DNA of 64,000 nucleotides. Source: UBA10347 sp905182135 (GTDB lineage: Bacteria > Actinomycetota > Acidimicrobiia > Acidimicrobiales > UBA10347). Every line of letters starts with the position of its first letter. The first letter of the stretch is position 1. The translations under genes were made by a program, and so were the position numbers. Location: NCBI GenBank assembly GCA_963925805.1, contig CAWUSE010000002.1, positions 1 to 64,000 of the forward strand, in the 5' to 3' direction. This document shows, piece by piece, positions 1 through 8,608 of the stretch. Under the pieces are notes generated by a model that was not told the DNA's origin, did no database searches, and worked only from the letters and a program-made list of their open reading frames with translations.

Positions 1-63
1 GGCCTTAGCCAGGACCTTTTTACGCTTCTTACGTGCGTGTACTGCTCTTTTTACGCGTGCCAT
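1..63 (-). CDS. rplT: 50S ribosomal protein L20, N-terminal fragment
   Basis: Large-subunit ribosomal protein L20, which binds 23S rRNA early in assembly. Only the first 21 codons lie in the window; they read MARVKRAVHARKKRKKVLAK and onward, the highly basic N-terminus typical of L20, and the gene runs off the left edge. It sits 27 bp after rpmI in the same direction, the usual infC-rpmI-rplT order. Identification rests on the N-terminal signature and on context, which agree. Confidence 0.93.
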   Translation of the reverse strand, partial: MARVKRAVHARKKRKKVLAKA

Positions 64-90
64 GACGAGTCCTCTTTCTTTCCGGTGCGA

Positions 91-288
91 TCAGCGCTTG
101 CCGAGGGCGCGCTTGATGTTCTTGGCATCGCCATCGGCGACAAGGGCTGGAGAGCGAAGCTGACGCTTGCGCTTTGGAGCCTTCTTTTCAAGAATGTGGC
201 CTTTGTTAGCTTGGCGGCGCTTAATCTTGCCGCTGCCAGTCATCTTGAAGCGCTTGGCAGCGCCCTTATGTGTCTTCATCTTCGGCAT
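91..288 (-). CDS. rpmI: 50S ribosomal protein L35
   Basis: Large-subunit ribosomal protein L35, 65 residues, the normal family length. It opens with MPKMKTHKGAAKRFK, the family signature, and is very rich in Lys and Arg throughout, as expected for an rRNA-binding protein. It lies between infC (122 bp upstream) and rplT (27 bp downstream), all leftward, so the three probably share one transcript. The ATG start is fixed by the conserved N-terminus. Confidence 0.96.
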   Translation of the reverse strand: MPKMKTHKGAAKRFKMTGSGKIKRRQANKGHILEKKAPKRKRQLRSPALVADGDAKNIKRALGKR

Positions 289-410
289 GTCACTACCTCG
301 ACCGTGTGGTGCTGGTCAGTGTGTCTAGTAAATGTCTACGGGTGGGACTACTGCTGGGTATTCTGGTATTCGGTTTCGGGGTGGAATCGGATTTCGCCAG
401 CAAATGCCGG

Positions 411-1112
411 TTATTCCTCTTCGGTTGTATCGCCCTCAGAAGTTTCTACTTCTATGTCTAGGACGACTGCTTCTGCTTCAACAGCCGAAGCTGCTACTTC
501 TGTCGCCGGGACGACTGCTTCTGCTTCAACAGCCGAAGTTGCGACAGATGCCGCTTCTTCTTTTGCTAAATCCTCAGCTGCTTTCGCGACAGCGAACTGC
601 TTTTCTCGGTCAGGTACAAGCACCATGACCATGTTTCGACCGTCGAGCTTGGGATAAATCTCGATCTTTGAAATGTCGTCTGCGTGTTCGGCGACCTGAT
701 CAAGAATTTTGCGGCCTAGTTCGGGATGCTGCATTTCGCGACCCCGGAACATGATCGTAATTTTGACTCGGTTGCCTTCGCCTAAGAACTGCTTGACCTT
801 GCGGGTCTTCGTATCGAAATCGCCGACCCCGATTTTCGGGCGGTACTTCATTTCCTTGACCTGAACGGTCGTGGACTTCTTGCGCGAAGCTTTGTCTCTT
901 TGCTTTGCCTCATAGACCGCTTTACCGTGGTCCATGATCTTGCACACTGGTGGATTCGCCTTGTCAGCGACTTCTACCAGGTCAAGACCAGCCTGCTGTG
1001 CGCGGGCAAGGGCTTGCGGGAGCGGAACAATTCCGACCTGTTCACCGTCAGCGCCGACTAGTCGGACCTCACGGGCACGAATCTTTTCATTGATTCGTGG
1101 TTCGGAATTGAT
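411..1112 (-). CDS. infC: Translation initiation factor IF-3, probable AUC start
   Basis: IF-3 binds the 30S subunit and discriminates against wrong start codons and initiator tRNAs. The reading frame is open back to a TGA at 1131-1133, yet holds no ATG, GTG or TTG before the conserved core. The codon at 1110-1112 is ATC and begins INSEPRINEKIRAREVRL, which matches the N-terminus of actinobacterial IF-3. A GTG at 945-947 would delete the whole N-terminal domain. With ATC the protein has 233 residues: N domain about 1-75, C domain with FRGREMQHPELG about 130-142, then a roughly 45-residue acidic Ala/Val/Glu tail. A rare start codon on infC is a known autoregulatory device (AUU in E. coli). ATA at 1122-1124 is an alternative start. 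Confidence 0.9.
   Translation of the reverse strand: MNSEPRINEKIRAREVRLVGADGEQVGIVPLPQALARAQQAGLDLVEVADKANPPVCKIMDHGKAVYEAKQRDKASRKKSTTVQVKEMKYRPKIGVGDFDTKTRKVKQFLGEGNRVKITIMFRGREMQHPELGRKILDQVAEHADDISKIEIYPKLDGRNMVMVLVPDREKQFAVAKAAEDLAKEEAASVATSAVEAEAVVPATEVAASAVEAEAVVLDIEVETSEGDTTEEE
462..538. repeat. 48-bp-period direct repeat coding the IF-3 tail
   Basis: Two identical 29-base copies lie at 462-490 and 510-538, a spacing of 48 bases, in frame within the 3' end of infC. They encode the repeated peptide SAVEAEAVV in the acidic C-terminal tail. The period is a multiple of three, so copy-number change would alter tail length without a frameshift. Confidence 0.85.
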
Positions 1113-1713
1113 TGGGGCAGCTATTGCAGATCACTCACGTAAGCGATGATTCCTCCGTTGCGATGGATAAAAACCTGGCAAGCCAGGTGCTGACTTGGTG
1201 AGCCACAGGCTAAAGGGCGGACCGAACCAGCATCAAAACAACAGGGCTAATGCCCGGAAGAACTGCATCTGGGACCCGGAACGCCTTGACCGGCGACAGG
1301 GTGGAACACTCTCGTGCCCACTTCATCAAGTTGTGCGAGTTTAAGGCTAGTCGGTCCAACGTCAATACCCACCTTGTACAGACCTACTGCCCTTACCTCC
1401 TCGCTGGGAGGCCTACCCACCGGCTCAATTATCCCCGCCTTGTCCGCCCCAGCAGCTACGAGAACCACGCCTGCATCGGCGAGAAGCACGCAGGCAATTC
1501 CCGTCGGCTCCCGACGCACCTAGGCCAGCCATGCGAAGATTTCGAACCGCCGGAAGCAACTCAACTATCTGCATCCGTTTGGCTTTCGTCTTATTTGCCG
1601 CAAACGTCTTTGCCGTCTCCGGTAACTTGAGCATCGCCGAGCCAAACCTCAAGTCCTGACTTCATCGCTTAGCCCCCGCCTCTGGATGAGCCCGCAAATG
1701 CATGTATGTGTGG
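1113..1713. other. 601-bp gap upstream of infC, no supported gene
   Basis: This holds the infC leader and the space after the next gene. A short inverted repeat, ACCTGG-CAAG-CCAGGT (about 1172-1187), could form a leader hairpin. Two overlapping leftward frames (1247-1519 and 1425-1652, 90 and 75 codons) have amino-acid-like composition but no family I recognise, and they overlap in different frames. I do not call them as genes; a frameshifted remnant is possible. Confidence 0.4.
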
Positions 1714-3351
1714 TCAGGCGGTATCAGCTATTTCTGATTGCAGCCCGAGGTCGGCTATTGACTTCTCTCGCATCTCGGCCTTGCGGATCTTGCCGGTAAC
1801 AGTCATGGGAAAATCGTTCACAAACGAGATGTATCGTGGAATTTTGAAGTGAGCGATCTTGCCCTTGCAGAACGCCTTAACATCGTCCTCGGTCAAGGTC
1901 TGGCCGTCTGCGAGCTGAACCCAAGCCATGATCTCTTCGCCGTACTTCAGGTCGGGCAAACCAATCACCTGAGCGTCAGCAATCGCCGGATGGGTATACA
2001 GGAACTCTTCGATCTCGCGGGGGTAGACGTTTTCGCCACCACGAATGATCATGTCCTTGATTCGACCGACGATGTTCACATAGCCCTCATCATCCATGAT
2101 CGCTAGGTCGCCGGAATGCATCCAGCCGTCAGCATCGATGGCTTCGGCCGTCTTCTCGGCATCGTTCCAATAGCCGTTCATCACGTGGAAGCCCCGTGTG
2201 CAGTACTCACCCTCGGTTCCCCGCTCCACGGTTTCGCCGGTCTCGGGGTTAACAATCTTGGCTTCGACATGCGGCAGTACCTGGCCAACGGTTGTCACCC
2301 GGACCTCGACCGAGTCGGTGGTGCGAGTCTGGGTGGACACCGGCGAGGTTTCTGTCTGGCCATAGGCAATCGTGACCTGGCTCATATGCATATCGTCGAT
2401 CACCTGTCGCATGACCTCGATCGGGCAAGGCGACCCAGCCATGATCCCGGTGCGCAGCGACGACAGATCCCTGGTACCCAAGTCCGTGTGGCCGAGCTCG
2501 GCGATAAACATGGTCGGCACGCCGTAGAGCGAGGTGCAGCGCTCGGCCTCGACTACCCGCAGCACTGCTGCAGGATCAAATGTCGGACATGGGATAACCA
2601 TGGTCGCGCCGAATACCGCACAGCACAGATTTCCCATGACCATGCCGAAGCAGTGGTAAAAGGGAACCGGGATAGCGACTCGATCAGTCTCGTCGTAGTC
2701 ACACATCATGCCGACGAATTTGGCATCGTTCAGGATCGCTCGGTGGCTCAGCGTCGCGCCTTTAGGGAAGCCTGTCGTACCTGACGTGTACTGGATGTTG
2801 ATGTCATCGTTCTGGCTCAACGACGCCATACGGGCGCTGAGATCCTGACCCGAAACAGACTCGCCGGCTGCTAGAAGATCGGCCCAGTCATTGGTATCGA
2901 AGTACACCACACATGTTAGGTCTGGGCAATTTGGACGGACCTGCTCGACCATGTCTTGATAGGCTGACGTCAGGTACTCACTGCGTGTCACCAGCATCTT
3001 GCAGCCGGATTGATTCATCGCATATTCGAGTTCGCTAGTGCGATAGGCAGGGTTAATATTGACCTGAATGGCCCCGATCTTGGCCGTCGCGAACTGTACA
3101 TAGACCCACTCGGCGTAGTTCGGACTCCACATGCCGACACGGTCGCCCTGACCAATGCCATACGCCATCAGTCCTTTCGCGACAGCGTTAACGGAGGCAT
3201 TGAACTCGTTCCAGGTCTGACGAATTCCCTGATGATCAACCACCAGTGCTTCACGATCGCCAAAACGTGCGACTATCTCTTCAAGATTGTCGCCGATCGT
3301 TTGCTCGATCAACGGCACCTCTGTCGAGCCTGCGTCAATTGCCCATGTCAT
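1714..3351 (-). CDS. AMP-forming acyl-CoA ligase (FadD/ACSF2-like)
   Basis: Activates a carboxylic acid, probably a medium- or long-chain fatty acid, to its acyl-CoA through an acyl-adenylate. The 545-residue length is typical. Visible motifs in order: P-loop TSGTTGFPKG at 189-198, YGQTE at 330-334, SGDLA at 413-417, the hinge stretch KDMIIRGGENVYP at 432-444, and the catalytic lysine in TVTGKIRK at 521. No signal peptide is evident, so it should be cytosolic. It stands alone, 68 bp downstream of the channel-like gene in the same direction. Substrate cannot be read from sequence alone. Confidence 0.9.
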   Translation of the reverse strand: MTWAIDAGSTEVPLIEQTIGDNLEEIVARFGDREALVVDHQGIRQTWNEFNASVNAVAKGLMAYGIGQGDRVGMWSPNYAEWVYVQFATAKIGAIQVNINPAYRTSELEYAMNQSGCKMLVTRSEYLTSAYQDMVEQVRPNCPDLTCVVYFDTNDWADLLAAGESVSGQDLSARMASLSQNDDINIQYTSGTTGFPKGATLSHRAILNDAKFVGMMCDYDETDRVAIPVPFYHCFGMVMGNLCCAVFGATMVIPCPTFDPAAVLRVVEAERCTSLYGVPTMFIAELGHTDLGTRDLSSLRTGIMAGSPCPIEVMRQVIDDMHMSQVTIAYGQTETSPVSTQTRTTDSVEVRVTTVGQVLPHVEAKIVNPETGETVERGTEGEYCTRGFHVMNGYWNDAEKTAEAIDADGWMHSGDLAIMDDEGYVNIVGRIKDMIIRGGENVYPREIEEFLYTHPAIADAQVIGLPDLKYGEEIMAWVQLADGQTLTEDDVKAFCKGKIAHFKIPRYISFVNDFPMTVTGKIRKAEMREKSIADLGLQSEIADTA

Positions 3352-3419
3352 GAAACAACTCCCTTGCTGAGTCCGAACCTGAATGTTAGATCAGGATCCA
3401 ACCCACGATGGTGGAGGCC

Positions 3420-4499
3420 TCAGACCACCGTTCGAGAGATGTCGGAAGTTGGCTTGCAGCGCTGCTCGCCGAACCATTCGCCCGGCTCAATCCGTAGATA
3501 TGCCATCAGGCCCATGAGCGACGCGTCATAGTTCACTCGCCAACCAGAAAAGTCGATCCACGCTTGGTCGAGATCGGGTTTGAGCGGAATGCCAACGGCA
3601 CGCATTTCACGACACAGCTGGTCGAACGTGGTGCGCTGCATCGAGAACTCATCACCGGGTTGCGGATCGGCTGGCCGGTCGACCTCGAACGTATCTGCGA
3701 GGTTGCCGAGCGTCACAAAACCTGAGCGGAGACAAAGCGCTGCTCGCGGCGAAGCATCAACATCGATCGTGGACTGCATCAGAGCCGCTGCATCGAGCAC
3801 GACGCCCGCGGTCTGCAACCATGAGCGGCCGTACCTCGCTGACCGAAAGAACGAAAGCGATGTGTGGGTGCTGTGGGTCTCCTCGATCTCAAGAAACCAG
3901 TGCTCCCACTCGGCCCAGACTGGATCCATCTCTTCGAGCCAGCCGATCCGGTTGCTGCGATGCAAGAACGTCACCGGATGTGCAGGGCGCCCGGCACGCA
4001 CCTCAAGCCGGGCCACAGCAATCTCACGGTCGAGGTAGGCCGAATAGATCGTGGGTAGATAGCTGATGACAAGGCCGACCAAACCCAATCCAATAAGCGC
4101 CTCGATCACCACGAGTACCAGCGTGAACGGTTCATCGGCCGTGCGAATGCCCAAGGTGGTCAGTGATGATCCGCTCAGAACAAACGCGTTGACAGGACCC
4201 CGAATGCCTTGCCCCCAATAAACCAACGCAAACCCGGTCGTGATGTGAAGAGCCCACACGAAGGACAACGTGATGAGCCCAAATGGAGCCAACCGCGAAT
4301 CGAACGTATTGCGGGTCTCGGGGTCTCGGAATAACCGATGTGCTGTCTTTGAGAGCAGTCCGATGAACTTGTAGTGATACCGGGTGATCCGAGGCCGCTC
4401 TGCTCGAGGCACCACAACGGTCAATAGGGCAGACCACAAAGTCCCGATCACGAGCATGCCCCCGAAAATTTGGACGAGGATCTCGACTACCGTGCGCAC
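3420..4499 (-). CDS. Putative ion-channel-like membrane protein
   Basis: A 359-residue protein with three hydrophobic segments in the N-terminal half: about 5-30, 71-97 and 124-150. Between the second and third lies SGSSLTTLGIRT (109-120), which resembles the pore loop of two-TM potassium channels but lacks the GYG selectivity sequence. About 200 soluble residues follow, rich in Trp and acidic residues. The fold 'TM - pore-like loop - TM - cytosolic domain' suggests a channel, but ion selectivity is unknown and another membrane role is possible. It precedes the acyl-CoA ligase with a 68-bp gap. Confidence 0.6.
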   Translation of the reverse strand: MRTVVEILVQIFGGMLVIGTLWSALLTVVVPRAERPRITRYHYKFIGLLSKTAHRLFRDPETRNTFDSRLAPFGLITLSFVWALHITTGFALVYWGQGIRGPVNAFVLSGSSLTTLGIRTADEPFTLVLVVIEALIGLGLVGLVISYLPTIYSAYLDREIAVARLEVRAGRPAHPVTFLHRSNRIGWLEEMDPVWAEWEHWFLEIEETHSTHTSLSFFRSARYGRSWLQTAGVVLDAAALMQSTIDVDASPRAALCLRSGFVTLGNLADTFEVDRPADPQPGDEFSMQRTTFDQLCREMRAVGIPLKPDLDQAWIDFSGWRVNYDASLMGLMAYLRIEPGEWFGEQRCKPTSDISRTVV

Positions 4500-4676
4500 G
4501 GACCGAGACTACTGCCCGGAAAAGCGAAGATCTGACCGGCGGCCCAAAAGACGGATCTTCTGATTAGTTCTATTGTTCGTCACGGTTCAACAAGGTGCCG
4601 ATTAATGGATCCCCCGCATGAGGCTTGCTTCGTGCCGGGCGCTGCTTGCTTCGGGCGCCTGATCGAGCAATAACAC

Positions 4677-4707
4677 CTTCGCGTCTGCACTTCGGGTGCG
4701 GACGAAG
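4677..4707 (-). terminator. Hairpin with UUCG-type loop after ACT gene
   Basis: CGTCTGCAC (4682-4690) pairs with GTGCGGACG (4696-4704), one G-U pair, around a TTCGG loop; CTT/AAG extends the base after a two-base bulge. It begins about 22 bases past the stop of the leftward ACT-domain gene. The following U tract is poor, so a terminator role is likely but not certain. Confidence 0.45.
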
Positions 4708-4729
4708 TACCCGCTGTCTCTGGCCCAGA

Positions 4730-5248
4730 TCAATCAACGATCAAATCGAGGTCAACCATCAGATCGTGTGCTACCGCTTCGAGCGCCGCCCGAAGCGCTT
4801 CCAGGTCACTCCCGTCGCGCAACTCAAGGACCGCATTGGCAATGAAGAGATTGCCTCCTTGAGGCGCTGGCGCCACTGATGTCTCCAGCTCCTCAATGCT
4901 GATGTTCTGCATCGCCAGCACATGGGAAATTTCGTGAACGATGCCAGGGTGATCCTGGCCGATCAATTCCAACACCACCTGAGACGCCGTTCCCGACGTT
5001 TCGGTTGCGGTCGCTCGCTCTGCGGTAATAGCCAGCAGTCCCTGGGTTTCAATCGCTCCGAGCTCATCAAGCATGGCCTCGACCGAGCTGTCAGGCACCT
5101 GGACCAGCACGACGCCAGCGAACTTGCCAGCTAGCTCAGTGAGATGACTGCGGTCCCAGTTCCCGCCGTGCAAAGCAACAACGCCGGCAACAGCATCCAC
5201 CAGTCCAGCCTGGTCGTCACCAATGAGTGTGATCACCACAGATGCCAT
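4730..5248 (-). CDS. Double-ACT-domain protein (GcvR-like)
   Basis: A 172-residue protein of two ACT domains, about residues 1-75 and 88-168, linked by a Thr/Ser-rich segment. The first begins ASVVITLIGDDQAGLVDAV and the second VVLELIGQDHPGIVHEI, both with the ligand-loop pattern of amino-acid-binding ACT domains. The family includes GcvR, which represses glycine cleavage genes by protein contact. The ATG at 5246-5248 is chosen because the extra 34 codons upstream are Cys/Pro/Arg-rich and unlike the fold. Its target here is unknown; no gcv genes are nearby. Confidence 0.75.
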   Translation of the reverse strand: MASVVITLIGDDQAGLVDAVAGVVALHGGNWDRSHLTELAGKFAGVVLVQVPDSSVEAMLDELGAIETQGLLAITAERATATETSGTASQVVLELIGQDHPGIVHEISHVLAMQNISIEELETSVAPAPQGGNLFIANAVLELRDGSDLEALRAALEAVAHDLMVDLDLIVD

Positions 5249-5371
5249 GTTCGAGATCGTAGTGCTGGGCCGGCACGGCCTGCCCGGCGACCGTTCCGAA
5301 TAGCAAGACACATGTTCGAGCTTATGGTGTGCGCTACAAGGCGTCAGCAATTACAAGAGCGACCTACGCAT

Positions 5372-5790
5372 GTGAGAAGCAGCCGGTTGGAGAAAACCGT
5401 CCGAGCCGGTGGCATCGTGTTGATCGATTTTTGGGCCGACTGGTGCGGCCCTTACAAGTCATTCACACCGCCCTGTACAACCATTTCTGAGCACTATCCC
5501 GAGTAATTTTCGCCAAAGTTAACACCGAGTAGGCGCAACAGCTTTCCGGTCAACTCGACATCCATTCAATCCGAGCGATCACGACTTTTCGCCGCAGCAT
5601 CGGGCTGCTCTCCCAGCCCGATGCTGCGGGTGAGCATGATCTGACCAAACTCGTTTCCCAGATCCAAGAGCTCGATATGGAAGAGATTCCCAAAGAGACC
5701 GCGGCCCATGCCAACGACCACTGCGAGCAGGGCAATCCGGCGAGCCGCTCAATCGCTAGGGAGCTGACCCACGACCTAGCCGTGCGCTGA
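5372..5790 (+). pseudogene. Decayed thioredoxin gene
   Basis: The reading GGIVLIDFWADWCGPYKSF (first stretch) is clear thioredoxin, but the second active-site Cys is Tyr (WCGPY). A one-base deletion near 5501-5503 puts a TAA at 5504-5506. The next frame continues the family sequence (VIFAKVNTE) into a TAG at 5530-5532 and then LSQPDAAGEHDLTKLVSQIQ to a TGA at 5788-5790. Three independent lesions (frameshift, nonsense, loss of Cys) argue against a mere sequencing error. It lies divergent from the ACT gene and convergent with the nitrilase gene. Confidence 0.85.
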
Positions 5791-5843
5791 TCCTTTACAA
5801 GCAATCAGACGCAAGGACAATTCGGCAGTAGCCAAACACCGGA

Positions 5844-6800
5844 TCAATTCGAGGGGTTCTCGGGTGGTTCGATGACACCTTTTTGGCTCGTGATTCGCTG
5901 GTAGACCTCGGGCCGCCGATAACGGTCAAAGTTGAAAAGTGTTTCCTTGAAGTCTTTGCACTTATCGAGATCGCAACGAGCCGTGATGACTTCGTCGCCA
6001 GTGGTTGTCGCCTGAGCCACGATCTGTCCGCTTGGGGCAATGATGCATGACTGGGCCAGCGACTCGACGCCTGCCTCGACACCGCCCTTTGCTACGCCAA
6101 CAACCCAGGTTCCGTTCTGGTAGGCACCAGCCTGCATGCACAACTGATTGTGGAAACCCTGCAGCGCGTTCTGTCCAGGATCTGGCGCGTAGTGAATGGG
6201 CGTGTTGTAGCCAATCAGGATCAACTCGACACCTTGCAAGCCCATCTCGCGGTAGGTCTCTGGCCAGCGACGATCGTTACACGTAGCCATGCCAACAATG
6301 CCATCGAAGGCCCGATGGACACCAAACCCTTCGTTGGACTCTTCGAAGTAGCGGCGCTCGAGATGCTGAAACGGGCGCCAAGGCTCGTCGTCTTCGTGCC
6401 CGGGAATGTGGACCTTGCGGTACTTGCCAACAATGGTGCCGTCACGTTCGACAAGCACCGTCGTGTTGAAGCGGTGTTGCAACCCATCGGCACCTGGTTC
6501 GGTGAGTTCGGCATAACCGAGCGCAAACCCGATGCCCAAGCGCTTCGCTTCATCGAACAGCGGCTGTGTCGCCGGACTTGGCATCGATGTCTCGTAGTAG
6601 TGGTCGTGTCCCGCCAGATCCTCGGTGTACCACCGCGGAAAGAACGTCGTCAGTGCCAATTCGGGAAACACGACCAATTTACTTTTACTGCTGACCGCCT
6701 GATGAAGCATGGCGATCAGGCGTTCGACGACCGACTCGCGCGAGTGGTCTTTCTCGATTGGCCCGAGTTGCGCAGCAGCGATGGTGATGTAACGACTCAT
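5844..6800 (-). CDS. Carbon-nitrogen hydrolase, N-carbamoyl-D-amino-acid hydrolase-like
   Basis: Nitrilase-superfamily amidase, 318 residues. The Glu-Lys-Cys catalytic triad is visible: E47 in VVFPELAL, K129 in YRKVHIPG and C174 in GMATCNDRRWPE. The CNDRRWPE motif is characteristic of N-carbamoyl-D-amino-acid amidohydrolases, which release ammonia and CO2 from carbamoylated amino acids in hydantoin or pyrimidine breakdown. Its ATG overlaps the stop of the upstream YgfK-like gene by four bases, so the two are probably translated together. The exact substrate (D-carbamoyl amino acid or ureidopropionate-type) is not decided by sequence. Confidence 0.85.
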   Translation of the reverse strand: MSRYITIAAAQLGPIEKDHSRESVVERLIAMLHQAVSSKSKLVVFPELALTTFFPRWYTEDLAGHDHYYETSMPSPATQPLFDEAKRLGIGFALGYAELTEPGADGLQHRFNTTVLVERDGTIVGKYRKVHIPGHEDDEPWRPFQHLERRYFEESNEGFGVHRAFDGIVGMATCNDRRWPETYREMGLQGVELILIGYNTPIHYAPDPGQNALQGFHNQLCMQAGAYQNGTWVVGVAKGGVEAGVESLAQSCIIAPSGQIVAQATTTGDEVITARCDLDKCKDFKETLFNFDRYRRPEVYQRITSQKGVIEPPENPSN

Positions 6801-8608
6801 GTGGAAGCCTCGGTTTGCGTAGAGGAGTAGAGCGGGTTGCCCTGCTCGGAATCGAGCAGCATCTGGACCAGCGTCATACTTTCCGGGTCGGCCAAACCGG
6901 TATCGCCCCTACTATCGACGATCCTGCCGGCTTCGAGCAAGAAGCCCTGCCCCTCGCGTCCGGCAAAGAGCTCAGGGTCTGAGTACAGCCTGGGTTTGAT
7001 CATGGCTGGGTCGCCCTCTTCAGGGCAGAAGGTCAAACAGTTGCCGCACTCGTTGCACAGCTCAGTGAAGAGCAAGTACTGCTGACGGCCCTCCATACCA
7101 TCAAGACTCTTGATGCTGAAGAATGCATCGTTCGGGCAAACCGTGACACAGAAATTGCACGCCACACAACCGAACATTTCGAGGTCGTTATCGACAACGC
7201 GCGGCAACTTCTCATTGCCGGACAAGTGATAATCATCGATGCCAGCACCACGGATGAAAGCCACGTGCCGAGCGGCCGACGTGTCGTACCCGTCAGCGAC
7301 AGCTTGCTGCTGACGGGCTGCTTTCCATCCGACAAGATCAGTATGACCGCTGGCAGCAATCTCTTTCGTCAGAGCTTTCAGCATTGGCGCCAGGCGCCCG
7401 TATCCACCCGGCTTAAGCAGATCGGAGCAGACCGTTGCTGGGTTCACGCCCATGGCGATTGAGTCAGCCAGATTGTCCTTGGTTATCCCGGCAGAGAAGC
7501 TGACCATAATGTCGCCGTCGTGGCCGGGGATATTGAGCCTGCCAGGTAGTGCTTCGGCCAAGCGTTGCAGCAGTGTCGATGCGAGCACGTGCAACGGTGG
7601 CCCAGAGAGATACATCGTGTCTTCCGGCATCCATTGCTTGACGTTGTCGACCACGAGTGTGTTCGTGAGTTTGATACCAAACAGCCGACCGCGGTCCTTT
7701 GCGTACTGATTGAGTTCCTCGATAAGTTCGATACCACGAGCGAACTGCAAGTCAGCCGTAAATGCAGCCTCTTGGACCGTGACATCGCTATAGCCCAGTT
7801 CGTCGTTCACGATGCCAGCGACGGTCTCATACCCAAGCAACGTCGGATTGAGCTTTACGATGACATCGAGGTCGTGTTCGTCGATCAAGTGTTGGGTGAT
7901 CGACTCGATCTCTTCGGGAGGACAACCGTGAAACGTCGACAATGTCAATGTGGTTGAGATCTGGGGATTGAAGTCCAGGTCTGTGAAGCGAGCCCATGAC
8001 CCTGTGAGTTCTGAACGGAGTACCTCAATCTCTGAGGATGCGTCCTTCATGCCGCGAATGAAAGACGAGACTTTGTCCGACGAGATTCCAGCAAGGTCGT
8101 AACCGACCGACATGTCGAACACATGTGGGCCAGGGTCCGAGCCGATGTATTCGGCGAGCGGTTCCCACTGGCGCAAAATTTCGATCAGCATCGAGGCCTT
8201 GACGTACTCAGTCAGGCTCTGCGGCACGAGCAGTTCTTGGCTCCATTCGATGTTGTAACCAATGGTCTGCATATCAATACATGGGCGCTGGACTACCAAT
8301 TCGTCAAGGACCTGAACCGTCTTCAGTTCGAACAGGCGTGATCCGCCAAGCCATGACAAAACGATGTTCTCGGCGAGTTGACTATGCGGACCTGCTGCAG
8401 GCCCAATTGGCGTGGCGCATGGCCGGCCCAGAAACTCAAAGCTCAGGTCGACGTTTTCATCTGGCTTCCAGATGCGTGCGTTGGGCAGGTCAAAGAGCTT
8501 CTTACGAGTAGCCCACTCGTGCTCGATGCGGCCCAGAAGAGTCGCTAATGACATCGGCGTGAGCGGCGGGGTCTCCTCGCCTACGCCTGCGGTGTGTTGA
8601 TCAGCCAT
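6797..8608 (-). CDS. YgfK-like DHOD-fold oxidoreductase with ferredoxin domain (short form)
   Basis: A 603-residue protein matching the two ends of E. coli YgfK: an N-terminal TIM-barrel-like, dihydropyrimidine-dehydrogenase-related domain (CATPIGPAAGPHSQLAENIV, TLSTFHGCPPEEIE, VKLNPTLLGYETV, GIKLTNTL) and a C-terminal pair of 4Fe-4S motifs (CVACNFCVTVCP and CNECGNCLTFCP). The NAD(P)/FAD glutamate-synthase-like domain that sits between them in E. coli is absent. The ATG at 8606-8608 is preferred to GTG at 8648-8650 because GAAGG stands nine bases upstream. YgfK is tied to purine/hydantoin catabolic clusters, which fits the coupled carbamoylase. Function remains inferred. Confidence 0.8.
   Translation of the reverse strand: MADQHTAGVGEETPPLTPMSLATLLGRIEHEWATRKKLFDLPNARIWKPDENVDLSFEFLGRPCATPIGPAAGPHSQLAENIVLSWLGGSRLFELKTVQVLDELVVQRPCIDMQTIGYNIEWSQELLVPQSLTEYVKASMLIEILRQWEPLAEYIGSDPGPHVFDMSVGYDLAGISSDKVSSFIRGMKDASSEIEVLRSELTGSWARFTDLDFNPQISTTLTLSTFHGCPPEEIESITQHLIDEHDLDVIVKLNPTLLGYETVAGIVNDELGYSDVTVQEAAFTADLQFARGIELIEELNQYAKDRGRLFGIKLTNTLVVDNVKQWMPEDTMYLSGPPLHVLASTLLQRLAEALPGRLNIPGHDGDIMVSFSAGITKDNLADSIAMGVNPATVCSDLLKPGGYGRLAPMLKALTKEIAASGHTDLVGWKAARQQQAVADGYDTSAARHVAFIRGAGIDDYHLSGNEKLPRVVDNDLEMFGCVACNFCVTVCPNDAFFSIKSLDGMEGRQQYLLFTELCNECGNCLTFCPEEGDPAMIKPRLYSDPELFAGREGQGFLLEAGRIVDSRGDTGLADPESMTLVQMLLDSEQGNPLYSSTQTEAST

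Noticed and set aside
1525..1560. GGTTCGAAATC-like TPsiC loop on the minus strand
   Set aside because: Flanking bases do not pair and no acceptor, D or anticodon arm is found; not a tRNA.
1247..1652. Two overlapping leftward frames upstream of infC
   Set aside because: Different frames, no recognised family; could be a remnant but not supportable as a gene.
5504..5532. Stops in the thioredoxin remnant as recoding or selenocysteine sites
   Set aside because: The stops are TAA and TAG, one is created by a frameshift, and the lost Cys is a Tyr codon.
6150..6830. 226-codon plus-strand frame over the carbamoylase
   Set aside because: Antisense to a gene with intact catalytic residues.
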